A program made the translations under genes and the position numbers. Below the pieces are notes generated by a model. It searched no databases, was not told where the DNA came from, and saw nothing but the letters and a program-made list of their open reading frames with translations. Positions 17,841-25,751 of a stretch of 64,000 nt of DNA are shown in pieces (the first letter of the stretch is position 1; each line of letters opens with the position of its first letter). Where the stretch lies: assembly GCF_010645075.1 (NCBI RefSeq), contig NZ_JAADZV010000008.1, positions 186,001-250,000 of the forward strand, read 5' to 3'. The DNA is from Flavobacterium limi (GTDB taxonomy: Bacteria > Bacteroidota > Bacteroidia > Flavobacteriales > Flavobacteriaceae).

Positions 17841-20033
17841 TTACCAGTTTATACGAACCATAGAGCCACCTGGAAAATCGAATTGTAAATCCTTATTTGG
17901 GTTTATCAGCTTATAAGAACCATTATTTTTGACCTCAACTTTAAGAGCAAGCACTTTAGCCTTTGAAAGTCTTGGAAAAAATAATTGTGCATTAAACTGA
18001 GGATCACCGCCTACTTGAAAAGACACTGTTTTCTTTCCAAATCGGAATTTCAAAGCCGGATAATTGATAAAAGCGAACGTATTGAGTTCTTTCAGCATAA
18101 AATATTGTCTCGGAATAACACCAAACGGCATTCCGGCTCCATATACTTCCTGACCTACACCGCCTGATTTTTCCCACCCGTCATGTATATCTTCAAGCGG
18201 AACCCATAATTCCTTTTGGATTTCACCTGTTTTTACATCCTCATTTATCATTTCGGCAGGTAGCAGAGGAGGGTAGTAGTAGGCAATTCTTCCAACAGCA
18301 TATTTTATAAACTCGGGTATAAGAATTTTGAGTGACGGCAATATATCAAGACCTTCTGTTACTTCCATATAATGATGAAGCGCTGCAAATACTTCAAATT
18401 CTTCATAGGCGGCAGTATAAGGTGCATCGTTTAGCGGAAATACAGAAAAGAAGGTTGGAAAATTCTTTCCGTACCCATATCCGCATTCCCAAAGCTGTAC
18501 ATTTTTAAAGATTCCGGCCAGACAACTATAGCTAAGATCAAGATATTTCTGATCATTGGTTTCTCTGTATAATTCGGCAAGCGCACCGGCAGTAAAAGCC
18601 GTATTATTAGCCTGATAAAAAATATCAAAACCAAGATTTTCTAAGCTTTTAAGGGCCTTTATGGCTTCAGTTAAAAATCGCTTTTCCCCTGTAAATTTAT
18701 AAGCCATAATCATGATATGAGCATATGATCCAGGTACATCTTTTTCACCGCCCTTACCCGGTGATGTCTCGGCTTTGATTACCTCCAGTGTTGTCATTTT
18801 GTAGAAAACAGGCCATTCGTAATTAAAATGGTGAGCTACCTTTATCACATAATCTACAGAGTCTAAAAAAAGTTTTTCTGCAACTTTATCTCCTCTGTGT
18901 GCCAAACGTGAAAGGTTCAGCATAGGGTGGTGCAGGTACCAGGAATCCATCACCATTTCCTGTTTTTGCTCTTCTGATTTATCCAGATTGTCTACACGAT
19001 CGGGATGCCATCTGACTACAGTTTTAATCCTTTCATCATAAAAATCAGCAAGACCTTTGTTCAGAGTATCAAAGAGAGGATGTTTGGTACCAGACCATTC
19101 TAAATATTCATGAAGAGGAAGCAAAACGGCAAGCTGTACCATAATTTCTGCGGGCGTTTCATAATCACCGGCATAAGCTGTCAGAAAGGATGTACTTTTT
19201 ACCATTGTCCAGCAGGCTTTATTCATATTAAGATCGTCAAGCACATTTTCTGCTATTGCCTGCCAGTCCTGATAAGTGGGAGTTGGCCTTGGTATATTTT
19301 TATATACTTCGGACAAACTATCAAGAAATCTTGATGTAACGGCCTCATCTTGTTCAATAATGTCTTCATATAATATAACATAGGCATCAGAAATTGTATA
19401 TTCAATTCCCGCTGGTATTGGTTTGGTTTTATTTATTGGAAACTGAAATCCTATTTCCGGCCATTCACCCCCAACAGATTCTCTGACAGTTGTTTCTGAA
19501 GCCTCACAGTATGCAGACATTGCTGTGAGATTCTGAAAATAAAAAACCGAGCCATTTTTAGGTTTTGTCATGCTGAAAAATAAATTGCCGGATCTTGTCC
19601 CTACTTGTTTGGCATGTATAACTCCCGAAGTATTTTCAACTCTTCCGTCAAAAGTAAGCGGCACGATATCGCGAGGCCAGTAAGGTATCAGGAAGGAAAA
19701 GAGACACTTAAAAGTAGTAGTGTATCTAAATAAAGCCGGATTGCTATTGGGAAAAGATACTGTGATGGTGTAGCTGGCTAATCGTGTTGAGGCCTTAATC
19801 ACGATGTTTTCTGGGTTTCTTTCTACAGAAGTTTTTTCAAAATCACTGTTCATACCGAAGGCAAGCCTAAAAGTTATTCGTCCGGCATCAGGCCATTCTG
19901 TTGTGAGCCAGATAGAGTCTCCGGTATTATGAATTTGTAATTTGTAACGGGATAATGTTGTTTCAAACAAAACTGTACCATTGACAATATCAGCCTGTAC
20001 AGTTGCAGTCCAGGGTGTAACAGGATTTATCAT
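17841..20033 (-). CDS. Conserved-looking protein of unknown function, possibly a helical-toroid carbohydrate enzyme
   Basis: 730 residues with no signal peptide, so probably cytosolic. I do not recognise a named family. The first ~240 residues read as beta-rich (for example WTATVQADIVNGTVLFETTL). Residues about 260-600 are helical, with repeating aromatic pairs such as DSWYLHHPMLNLSRLAHRG, MIMAYKFTGEKRFLTEA and YEEFEVFAALHHYMEVTEG. A short beta-rich tail ends in DFPGGSMVRINW. That layout resembles beta-sandwich plus (alpha/alpha)6-barrel enzymes acting on carbohydrates, but no catalytic residues can be assigned. It converges with the PfkB kinase gene and lies 177 bases downstream of the mannose-1-phosphate guanylyltransferase on the same strand. 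A role in intracellular sugar or glycoside turnover is an inference. Confidence 0.6.
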   Translation of the reverse strand: MINPVTPWTATVQADIVNGTVLFETTLSRYKLQIHNTGDSIWLTTEWPDAGRITFRLAFGMNSDFEKTSVERNPENIVIKASTRLASYTITVSFPNSNPALFRYTTTFKCLFSFLIPYWPRDIVPLTFDGRVENTSGVIHAKQVGTRSGNLFFSMTKPKNGSVFYFQNLTAMSAYCEASETTVRESVGGEWPEIGFQFPINKTKPIPAGIEYTISDAYVILYEDIIEQDEAVTSRFLDSLSEVYKNIPRPTPTYQDWQAIAENVLDDLNMNKACWTMVKSTSFLTAYAGDYETPAEIMVQLAVLLPLHEYLEWSGTKHPLFDTLNKGLADFYDERIKTVVRWHPDRVDNLDKSEEQKQEMVMDSWYLHHPMLNLSRLAHRGDKVAEKLFLDSVDYVIKVAHHFNYEWPVFYKMTTLEVIKAETSPGKGGEKDVPGSYAHIMIMAYKFTGEKRFLTEAIKALKSLENLGFDIFYQANNTAFTAGALAELYRETNDQKYLDLSYSCLAGIFKNVQLWECGYGYGKNFPTFFSVFPLNDAPYTAAYEEFEVFAALHHYMEVTEGLDILPSLKILIPEFIKYAVGRIAYYYPPLLPAEMINEDVKTGEIQKELWVPLEDIHDGWEKSGGVGQEVYGAGMPFGVIPRQYFMLKELNTFAFINYPALKFRFGKKTVSFQVGGDPQFNAQLFFPRLSKAKVLALKVEVKNNGSYKLINPNKDLQFDFPGGSMVRINW

Positions 20034-20210
20034 AATAGAATAATAATTTATTGTTGATTCTTTTTATAAAACTATCCTTGAGTTTTTTTTTGATTTTATT
20101 TTCTAACTTATTGCATTAAAATTACCAGATTGTTTTCTGAGTCTTACAACTGAATTCAGTTTACCAATTAGTAAAAGAGTAATGTTTTAAACTGCCAGAA
20201 ACTATTTTGC

Positions 20211-21218
20211 TTAGTTTAACAGCATTGAATTTTGTCTTTCTAATGCACTATAAATATCCTTTACATCTTGTGAGTTCTCTTTTTGTAAAATCAAATTTGC
20301 CGTATCCGTATAGACGAAAATAGTATTCTTTAGTCCCAGGAATGTAGTGTGTTTTTCGCAGCCAATAACCATATTGCCATATTCATCAACAGGATGATCT
20401 CCAGACAGCAAATACTCATAAACAGCTTCGAATGATCCCAAATCTGACCATGAAAAAGAGGCTGGTACTACCTTTATTTTTTTGCTGTGTTCCATAACGG
20501 CATAATCAATACTAATGGATGGAATTTCCATTGATAAATCAAAATTAAGGAAACCGTTATGGTTTGCTTCCCAGGCAGCTTTGGATTTTTCATAAACCTC
20601 AGGCTGAAAATTTTTAAGTTCATCTAAAAGGACACCTGCTTTAAAGCAAAACATTCCACTGTTCCATAAAAAATTCCCCCTTGCCATAAATTCTTTTGCA
20701 GTAGTTTCATTTGGCTTTTCGCGAAAGGAAACTACCTTATCACCCTGAGCTTCTATATATCCATAACCTGTTTCCGGTTTGGTTGGTATGATTCCAAAAG
20801 TTACAATAAAGCCGTCTTTTGCTTTCGATACAGCATTTTCGATTGCAATATTATAATCGATCATTCCGTTTATGATATGATCTGAAGGTGTAATAATCAA
20901 AATATCATCAGGTTTTGCTGCAAATGCTGCAAATGCAATCGCTGCGGCCGTATTTCTGGGTGTAGCTTCTACAATATTGAGATATTTAGTATTGGTTTTA
21001 TTCATTACCTTTTCGCTCAAATGATGATTGTCAACATTCCCCACAACCATGACCTGATCTGCTAAATGGCTGTTACGGTTAACAGTCATCTCAAAAAGAG
21101 ATTTTCCATCAAATATTTCTAAATATTGTTTTGGACGGCTTTTGCGTGACAAAGGCCATAGTCGGCTCCCCACGCCGCCTGTTAAGATTACATGTACTAA
21201 TGAATTCGGTGTTTCCAT
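20211..21218 (-). CDS. manC: Mannose-1-phosphate guanylyltransferase
   Basis: 335 residues. The nucleotide-binding signature ILTGGVGSRLWPLSRKSRPKQ lies at the N-terminus; further family motifs are EATPRNTAAAIA, ITPSDHII, GYGYIE, FREKP, NFLWNSGMFCF and the C-terminal SWSDLGSFEAVYEYL. The enzyme makes GDP-mannose from mannose 1-phosphate and GTP in the cytosol for surface glycan synthesis. It lacks the C-terminal cupin isomerase domain of bifunctional type II enzymes, so phosphomannose isomerase activity must come from elsewhere. The gene precedes the 730-residue unknown gene by 177 bases and diverges from the small membrane protein gene. No other capsule gene is adjacent, which is somewhat unusual. 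Confidence 0.93.
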   Translation of the reverse strand: METPNSLVHVILTGGVGSRLWPLSRKSRPKQYLEIFDGKSLFEMTVNRNSHLADQVMVVGNVDNHHLSEKVMNKTNTKYLNIVEATPRNTAAAIAFAAFAAKPDDILIITPSDHIINGMIDYNIAIENAVSKAKDGFIVTFGIIPTKPETGYGYIEAQGDKVVSFREKPNETTAKEFMARGNFLWNSGMFCFKAGVLLDELKNFQPEVYEKSKAAWEANHNGFLNFDLSMEIPSISIDYAVMEHSKKIKVVPASFSWSDLGSFEAVYEYLLSGDHPVDEYGNMVIGCEKHTTFLGLKNTIFVYTDTANLILQKENSQDVKDIYSALERQNSMLLN

Positions 21219-21334
21219 TGTTTCTAAATAAAAGTATTTAAGAATTATAATATAACATTATCTGTTAGCCAAATTTAGAATTTCATTACAGTGCCTATTT
21301 ACACAATTAGTAAAAATGCTTATATAATTTTGTT

Positions 21335-21349
21335 TTGCACCTTGTGCAA
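21335..21349. promoter_or_regulatory. Palindrome TTGCAC-ctt-GTGCAA upstream of the small membrane/PRC genes
   Basis: A perfect 6-base inverted repeat with 3-base spacer in the 283-base divergent region between manC and the 56-residue gene. It shares TTGTGCAA with the palindrome before hsp20. It is a possible operator for stress-type genes; the evidence is sequence only. Confidence 0.3.
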
Positions 21350-21501
21350 TTGACTTAAATAATAATTAAGGTACGGGATATATTGTTTTTGCTATACTGG
21401 GAATTGTGTAAATTTTGAAGGAAATTTAATACTTCTTACTTCTATGTCATTTGTACATTTATTGTAAGTAAGTAAATGTTTATTTTAAAAAAAAAATAGT
21501 T

Positions 21502-21672
21502 ATGGCAGAAATTAAAATAGAGAAAAAAAAGCCTGTATGGCCATGGATTGTAGCAATCCTGTTAATTTTTGGACTTGTTTATTATGTGTTTTTAAGAGAT
21601 GATGAATCGCAAATTGATAATAGCAATAATGTAGAAATTGAAAATACAACAAGTACAGACACAGTGAACTGA
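21502..21672 (+). CDS. 56-residue single-span membrane protein
   Basis: A short ORF that reads MAEIKIEKKKPVWPWIVAIL at the start, followed by LIFGLVYYVFLRDD and an acidic, Asn/Thr-rich tail. The arrangement is a lysine-rich cytosolic start, one hydrophobic helix (about residues 12-31), and an acidic tail that would face outward. The A-rich stretch before the ATG suits translation initiation in Bacteroidota. The gene ends 51 bases before the PRC-barrel gene on the same strand, so the two are probably one transcript. No family is recognised; a stress-related membrane function is only suggested by its partner. Confidence 0.6.
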   Translation: MAEIKIEKKKPVWPWIVAILLIFGLVYYVFLRDDESQIDNSNNVEIENTTSTDTVN

Positions 21673-21723
21673 AAACTCTTCCTGTAATAAAACTTTGAGG
21701 AAGAAATAATTTTTTAATATTAA

Positions 21724-22239
21724 ATGAATATGGAAAAAGATAGAAATTTATACAGGCTGGACGAACTTTCTGATTATAAGATTGCTTCGGACTATTCTGA
21801 TATCCGAGGGTGGAAAATAGTAGATGCCAACAACCGTACTATAGGTAAAATTGATAATCTTTGGGTCAATAAAGATATGCAGCGTGTTGTTTATCTGGAT
21901 GTAAATGTTGACAAAGCATTAATAGAAGATAGTAAAAATGAGGTACACGATGCCATAGCTAATGACAATGGGAGGGAGTTTGTTTATAAGGATGGAGACA
22001 GTCACATTATAATACCAATTGGATCAGTTAGTATAAATAAGGACACGAAAATTGTAATGGCCAATAGTATAGACTACAATACATTTAGAAGAACAAGCAG
22101 GTATAACCAACATCATAATTTTGACAGAAACTATGAAAGGAGTGTACTAAGATCCTATTATCCTGATGATACTTCACGTTTTGAGTCTGATAGCGATGAT
22201 GATACTTTTTACAGACGCAGAGAGTTTGACAGTTACTAA
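21724..22239 (+). CDS. PRC-barrel domain protein
   Basis: 171 residues. Residues about 10-120 form a PRC-barrel-like beta domain: YRLDELSDYKIASDYSDIRG, then DANNRTIGKIDNLWVNKD and YLDVNVDK, later HIIIPIGSVSINKDTK. The last 50 residues are rich in Tyr, Arg, Asp and Ser and look disordered. PRC-barrel proteins bind RNA, pigment complexes or other partners; stand-alone ones in environmental bacteria are often stress-induced and of unclear role. It follows the 56-residue membrane protein gene and ends at a bidirectional hairpin terminator. Domain assignment is by pattern recognition. Confidence 0.78.
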   Translation: MNMEKDRNLYRLDELSDYKIASDYSDIRGWKIVDANNRTIGKIDNLWVNKDMQRVVYLDVNVDKALIEDSKNEVHDAIANDNGREFVYKDGDSHIIIPIGSVSINKDTKIVMANSIDYNTFRRTSRYNQHHNFDRNYERSVLRSYYPDDTSRFESDSDDDTFYRRREFDSY

Positions 22240-22263
22240 TTCTGATATATAATATAAATAGAA

Positions 22264-22301
22264 AACCCTGAAAAGAAATTGTAATCATTTTTTTCAGGGT
22301 T
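22264..22301. terminator. Bidirectional terminator between PRC-barrel and poly-Asp genes
   Basis: An 11-bp stem, AACCCTGAAAA (22264-22274) with TTTTCAGGGTT (22291-22301), closes a 16-base loop. It is followed by an A/T-rich run on each side. It sits between two convergent stops and can serve both. Confidence 0.7.
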
Positions 22302-22328
22302 ATTTTTATAATCCTTGATTATTTTCAA

Positions 22329-22685
22329 TTAATAGTCTTCCTCATCTTCATCGGCTTTTTCTTCATCTAAAGTTCTTCTGTTGGCATCATCATCATCATC
22401 ATCATCATCATCACTTTTAAGATCTTCATCTAAATCTTGTGCAATTGGTGCATTTTTTTGAAAGAATGGATCAGAGGTATCATTTTCTTTTTTATTAGCT
22501 GATATATCATCGCTATCTTCATATTCTGGCATATGCTTGTGTCGATGTGACTCATCCTGATGCTGGTTAATTGCAGGATCTTTTTTTTCCATAATTTCTG
22601 AATTGATCGAATCGCTGGCAGAATGATCCGCTGCGTGATAACTAAGATCTTCCTGATCGTAGTTATCATAGTTTTCTCTTGACAT
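22329..22685 (-). CDS. Small acidic, probably disordered protein with poly-Asp tract
   Basis: 118 residues, dominated by Asp, Glu, Asn, Ser and His. The centre reads KNAPIAQDLDEDLKSDDD and continues as nine consecutive Asp residues, all encoded by GAT (22386-22412), then ANRRTLDEEKADEDEEDY. No fold or catalytic motif is visible. It is probably cytosolic and intrinsically disordered. It lies 26 bases downstream of the YdaT-like gene and, with the SDR gene before that, looks like the end of a three-gene stress-type operon. The uniform GAT run is prone to slippage in steps of whole codons. Confidence 0.6.
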   Translation of the reverse strand: MSRENYDNYDQEDLSYHAADHSASDSINSEIMEKKDPAINQHQDESHRHKHMPEYEDSDDISANKKENDTSDPFFQKNAPIAQDLDEDLKSDDDDDDDDDANRRTLDEEKADEDEEDY

Positions 22686-22711
22686 AATATTTAATTTTAG
22701 TGTTTTAATAA

Positions 22712-23050
22712 TTAAAGTTTAGAAAGTTTGGAAGGATCTGTTGCTTCTTCGATAGTTTTTCCTTCGCTGTTTTTTTTATTTTTATTACTCTTATTTTCCT
22801 TTGGGTCGTAATCTTTTAAACTTTTCTTTACAGATTGTTGTTTATCGTCTTTCATGATTATAATTTTTTGATTATTCTTCTCACTATGATTTTTTAAGAG
22901 CTCCCGTGCCTGTTTAAGTCCGGTTGCAATCGCAATTCCTTCTTCAGCGCCCTCCAGAAGCAGAGCGTTAGCTATTTCTACAGCTTTTTCTTTAATTTCT
23001 TCAGGCTGATTTTTATAAGATGGAGGATAATCTCCGTTATACCAAGGCAT
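22712..23050 (-). CDS. YdaT-like small protein
   Basis: 112 residues. The first 50 (MPWYNGDYPPSYKNQPEEIK, then a helix with EIANALLLEGAEEGIAIATG) closely recall the N-terminal part of Bacillus YdaT-type proteins, which start MPW..NDYP and continue KAIDIANAM..EG.EEGRAI. The DUF2188-like C-terminal part of those proteins is missing; instead there is a Lys/Asn/Glu-rich tail. The function of the family is unknown to me; related genes are general-stress genes in Firmicutes. It is 54 bases downstream of the YghA-like SDR and 26 bases upstream of the poly-Asp gene, all minus strand. The similarity is from memory and should be checked. Confidence 0.6.
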   Translation of the reverse strand: MPWYNGDYPPSYKNQPEEIKEKAVEIANALLLEGAEEGIAIATGLKQARELLKNHSEKNNQKIIIMKDDKQQSVKKSLKDYDPKENKSNKNKKNSEGKTIEEATDPSKLSKL

Positions 23051-23104
23051 AATTGTAAGTTTTAAATTAGTTGTAAAATTTTCAGCTTAAAAATTTTCTC
23101 TCTT

Positions 23105-24109
23105 TTAAGGATTACCTTCTCCGCCACTTGAACCGTAAATCTGACCTGTTGCATAACTGGCATCTTCTGCTGCGAGCTGTACGTAAATGGATGCCAGCTC
23201 CACGGGCTGACCTGGTCTGCCCAAAGGAGTCTGAGAGCCAAATTGTTTTAGCTTTTCCATTGTAGCTCCACCGCTCACCTGGAGTGGTGTCCAGACTGGT
23301 CCGGGTGCAACGCCATTTACTCTTATTCCTTTTGGAGCCAGCTGTTTTGCAAGAGATTTTATATAATTGGTAGTAGCTGCTTTTGTCTGTGCATAATCGT
23401 ATAAATCTTCTGTAGGGGCATACGCCTGAACAGAACTGGTTCCAATGATAGACGAACCGGGTTTGAGATGCGGAAGCGCTGCCTTTATAATCCAGAATGG
23501 AGCATAGATATTGGTTTTCATAGTGGCATCAAAATCTTCGGTCGAAATATCCAGAATCGATTCATGCGTCTGCTGTCTGGCTGCATTATTGATTACAATA
23601 TCCAAACCTCCTAATGCTTTAACTGCCTGATCAACCAATGTTTTGCAAAAGTTTTCGTCTCGCAGGTCGCCTGGAATCGCAATTGCTTTTCTGCCTTCTG
23701 CTTTGATAAGCTGAATCACTTCCTTGGCATCTTCCTCTTCGGTAGGGTAATAGTTAATAGCCACATCTGCACCTTCTCTTGCATAAGCAATGGCGGCAGC
23801 CCTTCCCATACCTGAATCTCCTCCCGTTATTAATGCTTTACGGCCTTTAAGCCTGCCGGAGCCTTTATAACTTTTTTCACCGTGATCAGGACGAGGATCC
23901 ATTTTACTTACTAAACCTGGCCAGGGCTGCTTTTGTTCTTTAAAAGGAGGACGCGGATATTTGGTTTTAGGATCTTCCGGAAGTGATGCATAAAGTCTCT
24001 CATCGATGACAGATTCAGAACCTAACACAGGCGTAAAAGCTGTAGTAAGACAAATAGCCCCCATTCCTGTAATTGCAGATCGTCGCGATATATTATTTTT
24101 ATTATCCAT
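23105..24109 (-). CDS. YghA-like SDR oxidoreductase with Tat-type signal
   Basis: 334 residues. After an N-terminal segment with a twin-arginine-like start (NISRRSAITGMGAICL) comes the family-specific pre-sequence PFKEQKQPWPGL...MDPRPDHGEKSY, then a classical SDR domain: GGDSGMGRAAAIAYAREGAD, NNAA, catalytic Ser in TSSVQAY and YAQTK, APGPVW, and the C-terminal GGEGNP. It resembles E. coli YghA and Bacillus YhdF, NADP-dependent alcohol/aldehyde oxidoreductases linked to stress. The proteins I recall from those species lack the signal. The family call is strong; export is a prediction. It heads a probable operon with the YdaT-like and poly-Asp genes. Confidence 0.87.
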   Translation of the reverse strand: MDNKNNISRRSAITGMGAICLTTAFTPVLGSESVIDERLYASLPEDPKTKYPRPPFKEQKQPWPGLVSKMDPRPDHGEKSYKGSGRLKGRKALITGGDSGMGRAAAIAYAREGADVAINYYPTEEEDAKEVIQLIKAEGRKAIAIPGDLRDENFCKTLVDQAVKALGGLDIVINNAARQQTHESILDISTEDFDATMKTNIYAPFWIIKAALPHLKPGSSIIGTSSVQAYAPTEDLYDYAQTKAATTNYIKSLAKQLAPKGIRVNGVAPGPVWTPLQVSGGATMEKLKQFGSQTPLGRPGQPVELASIYVQLAAEDASYATGQIYGSSGGEGNP

Positions 24110-24369
24110 AGTAATAATCTTTAGTTGTTCTTTATTAAGAATTTTTAATGATTATTAAAATTGATAAAAGAGATTGGAATAGTTTTATATAATTACTGTA
24201 TGTCTTTATATAATTTGTCTAATTTTAAATGTAATTATTTGTTATTGAGTATTTTGTGTTTTCTGATAATTTGTTTCAGCAGCATTCATTTACCTGCATA
24301 TGTTAAATACACATGAAAGAATGAGAAGATCTCAAATGAAGTAAATAAAAATACTTTCTCTTAATGCTA

Positions 24370-25323
24370 TTAATTGTTTAGTTCAGTTCCTGACGCAATA
24401 AGCCTGAAAAGCGGCTCATATTTTTTAATCTGAAGCCTTAGATCTTCGTTTGCTTCAGCTGGGCCGATACTTCCCTGCAGGCAGTATAGTTTTGTATGTT
24501 GGACAAACATAAACTGTAACATTCTTATTTTCATCTTCTTTTTGTTATATTCTATTGATTCTTCGGCTTCTATCATTACAGAAGGTATGCCATCTATTGT
24601 TACATATTCAGTGCGAATAAGTTTAGTTTGAGGAGACAAAAGTGCAGGAATTGATTTTTCGCTAAGTTTAAAATCCTTAAGATCTGCCGGAAGATCATAT
24701 GCGACAATTAATATTTTTTCATTGCCGTTTCCGTGATAACTGGTAAACTGCTGAATCGTTTCGGGCATTGAGGCTTCCTGAGCAAGCCAGCTTTTAGGTA
24801 TTGGGATTTTTAGAAAAGCATTCTCTGCTTTAGGATGATTTTCAGTGCTAAAAAAAACGACATGTCCATCTGTAATCTCCTGATGTGGTTTGTCGTGATA
24901 TTTGAAGGATAAAATACCTTTTGACAGCGATTCATTATTGATGTTTTCATTTGACCTCTCTTTTACCATCAAAAGGAATTCATGCGCATATTCCTCTTTT
25001 TGAATGGGATTGGAAAGCTGATGATTTGAAAGAGAATCAATATGATTATGTAATGAATCAAATTGGGTATCATTAAGTTCTTCACTTAAAAATTGTTTAA
25101 GGTTTTTTTCAGCCCGTCCGAATTCGGTATATAAGTTTTTTTCAGCGGCGCCAACCACAGGTTTAAGCCGGGGAAATTCCTCAGAAACTTTTTCAAGAGC
25201 CGCATTCTGTCCTTTTAAAAAAGCATAAGTTTCGACAGCAAATGAAACTTTAGGATCATAAATTGTCTGCGAAAAGGAAAGGACAGGAAAAATTATATAA
25301 AAAAAGAAAACAATTCGTATCAT
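24370..25323 (-). CDS. Exported protein of unknown function
   Basis: 317 residues with a clear signal peptide (MIRIVFFFYIIFPVLSFSQ). The mature part begins with a charged helical region (about 20-120, heptad-like, for example EKNLYTEFGRAEKNLKQFL), followed by a beta-rich domain with HGNGNEKILIVAYDLP, RTEYVTIDGIPSVMIEAEES and RMLQFMFVQHTKLYCLQG. I do not recognise a family. The C-terminal half resembles small lipid- or protein-binding beta folds only in a general way. It is periplasmic or surface-associated by prediction and monocistronic. It diverges from the SusC gene with 428 bases between, so it is not obviously part of that locus. Confidence 0.7.
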   Translation of the reverse strand: MIRIVFFFYIIFPVLSFSQTIYDPKVSFAVETYAFLKGQNAALEKVSEEFPRLKPVVGAAEKNLYTEFGRAEKNLKQFLSEELNDTQFDSLHNHIDSLSNHQLSNPIQKEEYAHEFLLMVKERSNENINNESLSKGILSFKYHDKPHQEITDGHVVFFSTENHPKAENAFLKIPIPKSWLAQEASMPETIQQFTSYHGNGNEKILIVAYDLPADLKDFKLSEKSIPALLSPQTKLIRTEYVTIDGIPSVMIEAEESIEYNKKKMKIRMLQFMFVQHTKLYCLQGSIGPAEANEDLRLQIKKYEPLFRLIASGTELNN

Positions 25324-25592
25324 GTTTTTAAGACAATTTAGGGATTATCGAATTTGTTAAATAACCAATTTTGAATATTTACATTATTTTATAAAAGAGT
25401 TATATAATTTCCATTTTTTAATCCGGCAACATTTTTTTCAAGGAGACCAATGAACCTTTAATCCATATTGAAATAGTTTTTAATTATTAGTTAGAAATGT
25501 AATTGTACTGTTTTAATGCCAAATATGCTGATCCGATGGATAGCGATAGTTGTATTTTTCTTTCATGTTAAATGTAATAAAAAAGTTACGAA

Positions 25593-25610
25593 TACGATTA
25601 AGCAATCGTA
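25593..25610. promoter_or_regulatory. 7-4-7 inverted repeat upstream of susC
   Basis: TACGATT-AAGC-AATCGTA is a perfect inverted repeat about 120 bases upstream of the candidate -7 element of the SusC gene. It is a plausible operator for one of the locus regulators (LacI at 30533 or the hybrid sensor at 40486), but no second copy was found to support a choice. Confidence 0.35.
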
Positions 25611-25711
25611 AAACCAGTATTTATAAGGCTTTAACAATCTGTTGTTTTGATGAAATTCAGGATTTTTCTGCCTTGCAGTACATCTCAGGATAGTCTGGAA
25701 TTTCAGTACGT

Positions 25712-25719
25712 TAATTTTG
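25712..25719 (+). promoter_or_regulatory. Candidate -7 element of susC promoter
   Basis: TAATTTTG matches the Bacteroidota -7 consensus TAnnTTTG and lies 33 bases before the ATG. There is no TTG at the expected spacing, as is common for promoters that need an activator. Confidence 0.35.
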
Positions 25720-25751
25720 AGTTATTATTAACTAACCGAAATTAACTACTT

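Larger units (their letters stand above)
25324..25751. other. Intergenic region upstream of susC
   Basis: 428 bases with no ORF. It contains a perfect 7-4-7 inverted repeat (25593-25610) and a possible -7 element TAATTTTG (25712-25719), 33 bases before the SusC ATG, without a matching TTG upstream. Nothing else is recognisable. Confidence 0.55.

Noticed and set aside
22381-22415. CAT repeat as a CRISPR or intergenic satellite
   Set aside because: The repeat is in frame within a coding gene and encodes poly-Asp; there are no spacers.
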